From contig JASANG010002181.1 of the NCBI GenBank assembly GCA_030248215.1, positions 1-64,000 on the forward strand: a stretch of DNA of 64,000 nucleotides, read 5' to 3'. The notes under the pieces were generated by a model, which was given only the letters and a program-made list of their open reading frames with translations, was not told where the DNA came from and did no database searches. Of this stretch, positions 1-34,400 are shown one piece after another. Within the stretch, counting starts at the first letter, position 1. Each line of letters starts with the position of its first letter. The position numbers and the translations under genes are program-made. This DNA comes from Enoplolaimus lenunculus. Lineage: Eukaryota; Nematoda; Enoplea; Enoplida; Thoracostomopsidae.

Positions 1-62
1 GACCTCTTTCCCCGAAGAACTGCGAATATAATTGGTTTTGCTCTTAATTTCTCCGAAAGATA

Positions 63-135
63 TGGCCACACCGGGAATCGAATCTCGGACCTCTCGATCG
101 CGAGTCAAGCGCGTTACCCATTACACCACGCGGCC
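63..135 (-). tRNA. Degenerate tRNA-like gene (Arg-type body, anticodon reads CGC)
   Basis: Read on the minus strand this 73-nt stretch folds with a seven-pair acceptor stem (GGCCGCG with TGTGGCC, some G-U pairs), a D arm and a five-pair anticodon stem. The loop CTCGCGA gives anticodon CGC, formally Ala, although the body resembles tRNA-Arg. The T loop TTCGATT is canonical, but its stem (CGAGA against CCCGG) has three mismatches, including the conserved 53-61 pair. It is probably a decaying tRNA or tRNA-derived copy rather than a working gene. Confidence 0.4.
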
Positions 136-288
136 GAGATCACATTTTTCACTGGTGCTATATGTGCACGAGTATGTATGTGTCTTAACATTACACACTG
201 CACATACACAAGCTGCACCGCGTATACCAACAGTGCCAAACGCCTAGATATGATAGGTTCATAGTTGTAATTTTCGGTCACGTATGAC

Positions 289-666
289 CAGGGTGCAACC
301 GGAATTCCGGTTCCGGCATTTTTTCACCTTCCGGTTCCGGTAAATTTTTACCGGATTTAAAAATTCCGGTATTATAATTTGGCCGTTTTTTAACTTTGCT
401 AATTTTTAAGAATCTCTTTTGAAAGCCACTTGTACTCCGAATATAAGCCATTGATGGTGGATTTCACTTCAGTCGATGATAAAAATCTAAAATACAACAA
501 ATAAAATAAATACCTATGTTCGACTAAGGTTATTTCACAAATAATAGAGCAAAAAATAAGATTAAAATGAAATTTTTGGTGAAATGCATTTTTCGCTTTC
601 CGGTTCCGGTAAAATTTTCAAATTTCGGGTACGGTTCCGGTAAATTGTAATTCCGGTTGCACCCTG
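289..666. mobile_element. hAT-like MITE, family A (CAGGGTGCAACCGG ends)
   Basis: The element begins CAGGGTGCAACCGG and ends CCGGTTGCACCCTG. It is flanked by a perfect 8-bp duplication, CGTATGAC, at 281-288 and 667-674. The interior is A/T-rich with many copies of the TTCCGGT motif in both orientations, and there is no coding capacity. Terminal CAGGG and 8-bp duplications are the hAT pattern; the family assignment is inference. Confidence 0.85.
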
Positions 667-839
667 CGTATGACCCATAATAATTTAATTCCTTATGAAA
701 ATTTTGGAAACCAGGCTGGTAGCACTTTATTTCAGTTTTTCTGCGTAAAATGAAAACACATTGCTTGGAACGAATATAGTTTAATTATATGTTTTTGGAA
801 TCCCCAGGTCGAAATGATTACGGATATTTCACTACGATC

Positions 840-913
840 ATGGTCACTGATTCTTCTCCCATAAACCAAAGGACGGCCAAACAACTGTTACTACGTTCGT
901 TAGTGTTATATAC
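840..913 (+). CDS. MCM6: Candidate first coding exon of MCM6
   Basis: An ATG at 840 opens 24 codons and two bases up to a GT at 914. That phase fits the next exon at 969, which begins with the third base of a codon. The joined peptide has a leucine-rich stretch (KQLLLRSLVLYTF) that loosely resembles the amphipathic segment before the conserved AEEL motif in other MCM6 proteins. The intron would be only 55 nt. With this exon the protein is 835 residues, close to the 821 of human MCM6. The true first exon could instead lie left of the window. Confidence 0.4.
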
Positions 914-968
914 GTAGTAAAATCCAAAATAGGTAATAGTACGTTAACCAATGTTTCACCAATTGCAG

Positions 969-25798
<24,830 letters not shown>

Positions 25799-26065
25799 AA
25801 TTTGTTTTTATTGAATGAACTGGTGCTGTAAAGGGGGGCGGAAAATATTTTCAAGCTCGCTGCATTGAAAATACGTTTTTGCTACCTTTTCTGTTTATTT
25901 TATTTTGTTTTACGAGCTATTCGAGAAACCATTAATTGAGAATAACAGCAATGGAGGCACATCAAGTACACGACTGGAGGCTTTGGTCTGAACATCTAAG
26001 GTTAAGACCATGACTAATCGAATGCCTGCCAATGAGTTTGTTCGTTAGCTATTGTACACACATGC

Positions 26066-26071
26066 AATAAA
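26066..26071 (+). terminator. Candidate poly(A) signal of MCM6
   Basis: AATAAA occurs 268 bp after the MCM6 stop codon and just before the family A MITE at 26190. It is the first canonical hexamer I noticed after the stop. Confidence 0.5.
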
Positions 26072-26189
26072 ATGAAGACGAATGCGATGTATAATGCGTA
26101 CAAGAAACGGTGTTTCTTCATATCTTGGAAGCTCCATTAAGTTCAACAATGGGTCAGAGGTTTTTAAACCAATACACAGGGATCTTAAG

Positions 26190-26592
26190 CAGGGTGCAAC
26201 CGGAATTTCGGTTCCGGTAGAGAAATCCGGTATTTTTCACTATCCGGTTCCGGTAAAATTCCGGTATTTTTTCGCCGGAACTTTAATTTTTTTCCCATTC
26301 CAAAATTTAAGAAAAATTGACATATTATTGTAATTTATTCTTCTAAAATTGTCTAAATTCTAAATCTGCATTGCCAAAATTTTCAATTTGTGTTCTTTTA
26401 TAATTGATCATAAGTTTTCAACTACTGCATTTGTTTCAAGATTTAGGTATTCTAAATGGTGTGTTTACACCGTTAAAAGCGACAAAATAGCGTTAAAAAT
26501 TACTTTTTCGGTAACAAGAATTGTTTGTTTTCCTGTTCCGGTATTTTTTTACCTTTCCGTTTCCGGTATTTTATAATTCCGGTTGCACCCTG
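26190..26592. mobile_element. Family A MITE
   Basis: The ends CAGGGTGCAACCGG and CCGGTTGCACCCTG form a perfect 14-bp inverted repeat. The flanks ATCTTAAG (26182-26189) and ATCGTAAG (26593-26600) match at seven of eight positions. The interior has repeated TTCCGGTA motifs and is A/T-rich. Confidence 0.85.
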
Positions 26593-27758
26593 ATCGTAAG
26601 TTTTTGCTTGTACTCTCGTTATATGAGTGTAAATACTTCAGATGAGAATCGAAGCTTATTATTAATTTAATAACAGGGTTTCAACAGAGAATATATACTT
26701 CCTGTGACAAGGTTTTTGTGCTCATGCGCTTGGGCACATGTAAAGATCATTGGCGGAACGTTTTTCCATGGGACTAGACTAGAATAAACTTTAGACTATT
26801 TTTTGCTTGGCTTAAACTTACGAATAAACTCATTCTTACGCTTAAGGCTTAAGAATAAGCTTGTAATTCTGTTTTGCCCGTGTTCCATACATTGGCCTGT
26901 GTTTGTAAAATCTTAATAAACAGTAAATTGCAAAGTGTTCATTTTTGTGCAGCAAATATGTCTGAATGGAGTGTTGGCCTGGTACTGCAAAATATCGATA
27001 CTTTGCATGTACGCCATACTTTACCTGAAAACATGGAAATAAGAAAATAAACTTGTCCTTGACGGGTACATTACCTGATTTGGAATCTGGTGGTAATGTA
27101 ACTGGCTTGCATTCTATCGTTAATTTTGTTTTTCAAGTTTAATGTTGGTTGACAAGATGCGGGTGAACCGGTGTTATTGGGGTTTTGCCCTGAAAGATTA
27201 TTTTCGCCCCAGAAGGACTACTCATAATTATAGAACCGGGGACCGTGAAGCGCTAAATATGGCACCGTTGAACTCGGCGCGTCGAAATCTGGAAACTGAA
27301 CTATTTTTTACTAAATTCCTAAGTGGGTCTATATTCCGTACCGCCGGCGATAATCCGTTACTCTACACAACAAAAGGCAAGGTTCGCGAGTTAGTTGTTC
27401 ACCACCTCCGGTTGCATCCCAATTACTATGTACTTTTGTGGCTGACCTTCAATTACCCTCTGCTATATACATCGGATGCTTCCCCTATTACTCACTACTA
27501 TATACATCGGCTTACAGCACGTGCGCTTTCGAGTATGGTGCTCATTGTCAGGTTTGCACCTGCTGCTATTCGCTTGTACATCAGGGGCGTAGCCACGGCG
27601 GCAATGGGGCATGCCCCCAATGAAAAAATTGAAACTATGATACTCATGTGCATTTAATGCCCACCCACACGTTGGTGGTCCTTTTCTGTTTTGAACCGGC
27701 ATTGCTTTTGTGGTAAATTCCAAATTTTATGTTCTCACGCGGTGTTGTACGTGTATAG

Positions 27759-28108
27759 CAGGGTGCAACCGGAGGTGAAAAATATCAGAGCCGGAGTTCA
27801 GCGAAACTTGCCGGAGCCGAAGGTGAGGCGAAATTAAGTAGTAAAAATGATGGTTAATTAGTTAATTTTAGACAATATCTGCAAAATATTGTTAAGTTGT
27901 TTGGTTTCACACTAATTTTCTGCCAAATTTCGGCAATTCTTTCATGAAAATTATGACAAAAGTAAATCGAAAGGCGCTAAACAGATAAATTTAGGAAAAT
28001 TATGCAAAATTTTACAACCGAAATTGCCGAAACCGCTGGCAAAAATTCTACCGGAACCGGAGGCCGATTTTCTGCCGGAGCCGGAGGCAGACGTCCGGTT
28101 TTGCCCTG
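27759..28108. mobile_element. Family A MITE, CCGGAGCCGGAGG variant
   Basis: It begins CAGGGTGCAACCGGAGG and ends CCGGTTTTGCCCTG, flanked by GTGTATAG (27751-27758) and GTGTGTAG (28109-28116). The inner arms repeat GCCGGAG rather than TTCCGG, which defines a subfamily shared with the fragment near 36305-36380. Confidence 0.8.
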
Positions 28109-28287
28109 GTGTGTAGTGACCGTTTTTGGACGATTAACACCTTGCGCTATACATGCACGGACTGTTTGACGAGCGGCCTAACATCGATTTGCTGTAGAAT
28201 ATCGAAACATTGTACGTGACCTTTTGATTTTCTTCTAGAATATCGAAACATTGTACATATATATAGAAATATTAGCGGTTGAGTTTT

Positions 28288-28693
28288 GAAATCTGTAAGT
28301 TTGATAAACGCAAACCAGAACATGCTAAGGTCCCACCGAGACTTGAACTCGGATCGCAGGATTCAAAGTCCTGAGTGCTATGAGTTTTACAATCTGTAAA
28401 TTTGATAAACGCAGACTAGAAAATGCTTAGGTCCCACCGAGACTTGAACTCGGATCGCAGATTCAGAGTCCTGAGTGCTATGAGTTTTACAATCTGTAAA
28501 TTTGATAAACGCAGGCTAGAAAATATTTTAGGTCCCACCGAGACATAAACTCGGATCGAGTAAATAGAAATATTGTCGGTTTAGTTGCAATCTGTTGATA
28601 AATGCAGACTAGAAAATGATTAGGTCCCACCGAGACTTGAACTCGGATCGCAGGATTCAGAGTCCTGAGTGCTAACCATTACACCATGGGACC
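28288..28693 (-). repeat. Four tandem units derived from a tRNA-Gln gene
   Basis: Units of about 100 bp repeat AATCTGTAAATTTGATAAACGC followed by a minus-strand tRNA-Gln 3' part. In the first two units (tRNA parts at about 28327-28380 and 28429-28480) the tRNA sequence stops abruptly after GTGCTA, in the D arm, and joins TGAGTTTTACAATCTG. The third (about 28530-28560) keeps only the T arm and acceptor 3' strand. Only the last unit holds the complete gene at 28622-28693. The first three cannot fold into a cloverleaf. Confidence 0.85.
28622..28693 (-). tRNA. tRNA-Gln (CTG)
   Basis: On the minus strand: acceptor GGTCCCA with TGGGACC, anticodon arm CAGGA-CTCTGAA-TCCTG giving CTG, T arm CCGAG-TTCAAGT-CTCGG, and discriminator T. 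The D arm contains TGGTTAG. It is a complete 72-nt gene at the right end of a tandem array of truncated copies. Confidence 0.93.
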
Positions 28694-28974
28694 ACTGACA
28701 GTAGGAATAATTTTACTGTATACGAAATATACTGGAGTTATTTGTCACTGGGTTTAATTTCTCGTGTTTTTTGGTAATTTTACTTTCTAACAATTAATAA
28801 CAAAGAAAATAAATTATACCCTGGAGCTTTAAAGTGTTGAAAATAAACGCACACTTATCAATTTATATCTCTGTTCTATTATACAGAAATTAATTCTTCT
28901 GCGACTGTGTATGTTATGTTGTGTTTATTTTTGTATCTTGTATACATATATGTGTTAAAGCGAGCTTTGTTTGT

Positions 28975-29056
28975 GCACTGATGGCCGAGTGGTTAAGGCG
29001 ACTGACTAGAAATCAGTTGGGGTTTCCCCGCGTAGGTTCGAATCCTACTCAGTGCG
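28975..29056 (+). tRNA. tRNA-Ser (AGA)
   Basis: A class II tRNA of 82 nt: acceptor GCACTGA with TCAGTGC, anticodon arm TGACT-AGA-AATCA giving AGA, a long variable arm TTGGGGTTTCCCCGC, T arm GTAGG-TTCGAAT-CCTAC, and discriminator G. It lies 280 bp from the tRNA-Gln gene, on the opposite strand. Confidence 0.95.
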
Positions 29057-29784
29057 ACAGCTTTTATACACAAACTTAACAAATTAATTAATTGTGTGTG
29101 GCCGGTGTACCGGATACAAAAAAACCGGAATCGGGCAGTAAAATAAGCGGCCGGGGCCCAAAGCCAGCTGTTTAGGGCAGAGGTACCAAGCAATGAACAA
29201 TATAATAGACAAACGTGCTAGATCTGGGCTCTCTCTGTAGGAATTGGACAACCCAACATGATCTCAACGAACTTTTTTGGGGAATCAGGTCAACAGATGC
29301 ACACGCAGACAAATTGTGAGAGGCTCAATGTTAACCGCAAACCTGACATATCGGTTGAAACAAAAACTGCCGAAGTTTGTAAATGTGCCTGGCTCCTTGT
29401 TGCTTCGCTCGCAAGTTTTTGAGACTTCTACCTTCCCGTGATTCTTTTAATGGCATCACACAGTGCACAGACCTTAACACAACCATCAGGTTGCTAAATG
29501 CTAACAAGTTTTCTTGCTTACTACCCTCCGAGACCTATAATTATCTATTAAATTGCTTTCGATGAGTTAACTTGTTAATAATTGATTGTTGTTTAGCTTT
29601 ACAGAACCAGAAATTATCGCCAATTTCTTCAAGAGACGTTTTTGAAAATTGTTGCCAGCCAACAGACAGATTAAATCAATATTATATTTGTCGATACAAA
29701 TTATCCGTACAGTCACAAATTTTCTAGTTCCGATTCCGATTGGTTACATTTTGCCCCCATTCTAAGATCCTGGATCTGCCACTG

Positions 29785-30567
29785 CAGGGAAGTGCGCTCT
29801 CGGTCTCGGCAAGTCTCGGGACTTGGGTGGTCTCAGTCTCGGTCTCGTTTTTGTTCAGTCTCGGTGGTTTGCAAACCGAGGCCAAAGAGGTGACAAAGCG
29901 ATAAGCAATCACAAAAATTTTCCTTGGATCGCAGCTTTAGCCCGAAAGTACTTGCGCATTTCGCCGGCCAACACAGACAGCGAACAATTGTAGAGCACCG
30001 CTACCTAGTTATACAGCGATTTCAGAAACAGAATAACCGTTCTGGTTGCCCAAAATTCTATTTTTGAAAGGAAACCCAAAACACTTTGATTTTATTGTGA
30101 CAAAGCACAAATAGTTGCATTTTCGCGTTTAAAACATTTAAGGCATTGTTTAAAAAATTATGGGTCATCCGCATTTATAACGTCACGCTATTTAAAAAAT
30201 TTTCCAGTCTATTCGGTTTGCCCAGAAGCAAAAACAACACGATATCTCTAAATTAGGGATTGTATCGAGGCTGTTTTAAGGCAGTATGATTTGTCCCGAG
30301 CCTGTTCAAACGGTATGGCGACAGTTGCCAAGTGAAAAATAAAGTAAAAAAATAAATTTTGGCGGTGATTTACTAGTTTAATTGTATGAAACGGCACTTC
30401 AGAGCAGACGAAAATATTCAAAACTTTTGATAAAAAATCTTATTTTGATTTTCGATACGTAACGGTTAAAAATTGACCGAGACCGAGACCAAAAGTTTCG
30501 ATCTCGATTGGTTGGATCTCGGTCTCGGTCTCGGTCTCGCTTTTTTGACCGAGACCACCCATCCCTG
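29785..30567. mobile_element. Family D element, longest intact-looking copy
   Basis: It starts CAGGGAAGTGCGCTCTCGG and ends GAGACCACCCATCCCTG. GTCTCGG repeats fill the left 80 bp and CGAGACC/GTCTCGG repeats the right 100 bp. The copy shows the uninterrupted sequence CACAAATAGTTGC at about 30108-30120, where the copy at 8677-11715 carries the pogo-like insertion. The flanking octamers do not match, so the outer ends may be rearranged. Confidence 0.6.
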
Positions 30568-31448
30568 CTGGCGACAAGTGGACTTAAATGATACCTGTGA
30601 GGACATTTGGAGAGCGGTTTATGTTTGTTGAATGCAGCAAAACTTAAGGGCTAGAAATTTTAAACCAGCAGCCTTGTAATTCTGCAAATGGTAATGCGCT
30701 CTGAATTTTTCTATAAAATTGTTAGGATAATCCATATTCCGTACCCCTGCCACAATATCTGTCTTTATCGGTTTTCCTAAAATTTGTCTTTCACACATCA
30801 CTTATTGTCTACGCAAGAACCTTAGTAGTTGTTTACGGCGAAGGTATGGAATCTAGAGCCCCTTACTTTCTTCCCACACAAAAAGGTTTCCCCTGCATGT
30901 ATAGAGCAGTGTGGATGGGCACATTTTACTTTCCAATCGAAGTGCTGCCGCCCTCTTGAACCCCCTATAATTTTGAGAGACCCAAAAAATGGGAAGTTGC
31001 GGGACCAAACTTCACACTAAGCAGCTCAGTATTAGAATGGCTAAAATTTGAAATTAAGTACATTCCATAGTTTTTGGGCACTCTAGTATGAAAACAGTTT
31101 AGTGTGGGGCTTGGTGGCGGCATCGCCCATCATCTTGCTTAGAGTCTTCTGAAATTGCGGCGGTTTAGTGGCCAGGGGGCGGGAGCCCTCATCTTGTTTA
31201 GCGTCTCTTGAAATCGCGGGAGTTCACAGGGCTGAAGCCATCCATATTAGATAGTAAAAGTATCCATACCGCATTATTCTATAAATGTTGCGAAATTTTT
31301 CTCCATTCATCAAATTATCACTAGTGGGGGGTAATAAACAAGTGTTCGCACTTGGACAATACGAAAAATTTCCAGGCAAAGGTTTGAAATATTGACCCTA
31401 AAGTAGTTGAATGAACAATTTATACTCGTTTCTGTTTCAAATGAGATT

Positions 31449-34400
31449 ATGACGGCATTAAAACATTGTACCGGTGATGTGGTTATATCTGGTAACATTG
31501 AGCATTCGTCGGAACCGAACATTTCGCAAGTATGTGTCCAGTGCGTCAAGTGCGACAAATGGCGATTGCTGCCCGGATCTTGTGATTCGTCGGCTATTCC
31601 CGAAGAATGGAGCTGCGATATGAATCCAGGTATTCAAAGCAGTAGCTGAAGGGCTTATAAGCGTATAGGCGGTTGTAGTTTGGTATCGTATTTCAAAATA
31701 CTTTTTTCTTTTCTTAGTTTAAATGTCTTAGTTGTCAAACGAAATTCGTTAGGTTCAACTTCCTAAAGAGAAATAATAAGATTGGCCCCCTCTGGTAACT
31801 AGTGTCTGTGCGTAGCTGCTGTCCGCAAGTCATTTTTCTTTCGACCAATTCTGTGCAAGTTTTGTTTTCAATTATACCGAATGACGATTGAATCCTATTT
31901 CATTTTTAGACCTTAAATATAACTCTTGTGAAGTTATCGAACAACAAAATTTGGACGATTTTGACGGTCAATATGTTAATTTCGTACAAGGACCGTACGC
32001 GCCTGGTAGCCTTGTTCTCGCAAAGCTCAATCGAAATCGGTCGTTGTAAGTTTATCTTGGAATTAAATGTTAATCCAATGTTTAATTTAGCCAAAAAATT
32101 CGTACCGCTACAAATAGGACGCGTTTAGTTCTTAAGATCTGGAAGATTTTTCACTTTTCGTTTAACTTGTAGGCGACCCATATTCCGTCGTACCTTTGCT
32201 AATATTTTGGCATTTTTTTACTTTCCCCACACTACTGAAATGGGGGGCGAGACAAGTAACAGTTTTAACAATGAAACCAAAGCAACTTCGGGTTCCAAAT
32301 GTTCTACGCTAGAACGGGTTTAATTCTACAGTGAAGTAGTCGAGGAGCTTTTTGGTCTTTCCATTCCGGGGACAACCGCCCCCTCAATTCAAGCAATTTG
32401 AAATGTAAATCCTTCAGTTGAGTGCCAAAACGCAATCTAAAATTACATCATTATAGTACGCCATCCTGCTTAAACTCCTATGAAATTGAACCGCGTTTAG
32501 TGGGATGGCAACCTTTCCCGGAGGACCAAATGAAAAAATTTTTGTATGGGGGAACGGGAAAGTTATTCATTGTGGGACAAGTAAACTATAAGTGAAGTCT
32601 TTCTATCCAATTGTTTCACGGAATGGCTCGAGTGTCATTTTTGAGGCATTCCCATTTAACAGTACAGGCATGTATTCTGGGTTATCAATTGCTGGTAAGT
32701 ATTTTGACTAAAAGTACTGGTTTGAATGATTTTGCTTGAATCACACAAACACAAAATTTGACAGGCAAGCAAAACTTGCACACTTGTCGAAAGGAATTTT
32801 AAAGCAGTTGGGGTGGGAAAAATATCGCAATTACAACGCCGAAGGCAAAAAATCCACACACCCACCGCAGGAATTTAATAAAAAGTGGCGTCTATGTTGT
32901 AGAACATGACGTGCTGAGTTGAACCTTGCCCAGTAAGTTGTAAGTTAGTAATTCTATTATTCACAAAATCTTATTCTCTATGTTTTCACTATATGCAAAA
33001 TATTCTGACCTCAAAGGGCGAAGGGCCGCCCCCGCTTGCTGCGCCACTGTACACTTTGAGCTTCGGTAGTTGCACCCTGAACCTAAATGTATTTTATTGA
33101 TTTAGATGGCCTGCTATTGTTACCTTTGACAACGAATCGAAACTTTTCTTTTGTTTGAAAGATGCCAGGGATTTAGTTCCAGTAGGTTGTTTTAGTTTTC
33201 ATAATTGTCTAAGTTCTGTGGCGTACCGAGAAAGTTTGATTGGGAGCGCAATCTTTCAGGCCCGTGCCTTTGGATTGTAGAGTTCTCTTTTATGTCCTTA
33301 AAATTGGGCGTTTGCATATCTGGACCAGGTCGGATTGTTTGCCACGTCAGGGCGACTGGGAAGAAATATCGCGAGCGAATCGAGCGAAAATCTAGACACC
33401 ATTATCTTTTACTCTGAACTTCAGTTATGTCTGTAGTGGAATTTTTGTATAATATGAAATATTTCTAGGCACTAAGAGTAGAAAGAGAGTGAGCGAAGGC
33501 TCGAAGCGAAAGTTTAGACCGAGCTTTGAAGAATTAGCGAGCAAAGCGAGCGAGAAGCTATACATTGTTTTCTTTAGTTTTGAGCTGGTCAGGTTGGGGA
33601 ATTTTACTTTGATGTCTACCTTTGAACAGCGCCGCAGGCAAATTTTTTCGAAAATTGATCAGTGGAAAACATCGCGAGCGAAGCGCGCGAGAAACGATAC
33701 GTAATTTTTGGTATCTCATGTAAATTTTGACGCAAGTATATACGGATTCCGATTGGGGAGGTCGCCACTTTTCCCGCCTCTCGGTACGCTCCTGCCTAAG
33801 TTACATTCAGAAAAAATTGACGATTGTGAAATTTTAGAAGAAAACACGCAAAATATTTCTGATATTTAAGAAAAAATTTCTTGCGTTTAAGAAATATGGT
33901 TAGCAAGGTGCACTTGAAAAGTATTTCTGTTATGAATGAAAAATTTTCGGAAAGAATTTAAAATAGTCTGAAAATCATAGCTGAAATAAAACTTTTCTTG
34001 TTATTTAAAAAAATTGTGTTAAATTGCAGAAAAAGTTCACATTTGTATCTAGAAATACTTTTTTGTGTATACGTGGCTGGAATGCCAGGGATTTAGTTCC
34101 AGTAGGTTGTTTTCGTTTCCATAAATTGGTAGTTGTGCTCGGGAAAATCGAAAATTTTGAGAAAGGCTGGAATGCCAGGGATTTAGTTCCAGTAGGTTGT
34201 TTTCGTTTCCATAAATTGGTAGTTGTGCTCGGGAAAATCGAAAATTATGAGAAAAGTACACTGATCGTGGCTGGGCTCGAACCAGCGACCTTCTGCGTGT
34301 TAGGCAGACGTGATAACCACTACACCACACGACCTGTTTATACGTTTAATTTGTGCACTTATTCAAACATTATAAACTCACCCCCCTGGAATTTAATAAA

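Larger units (their letters stand above)
25799..31448. other. Intergenic region between MCM6 and the CW-PWWP gene
   Basis: I see no protein gene in these 5.6 kb. The region holds the MCM6 3' flank, two family A MITEs (26190-26592, 27759-28108), family G fragments, the tRNA-Gln cluster (28288-28693), tRNA-Ser (28975-29056), an intact-looking family D element (29785-30567), and a pair of short GC-rich repeats near 31085-31225. The promoter of the downstream gene could lie at about 30.6-31.4 kb, but I see no clear TATA box. Confidence 0.6.

Noticed and set aside
32-247. 71-codon plus frame at the left edge
   Set aside because: It overlaps the minus-strand tRNA-like gene and has no coding features.
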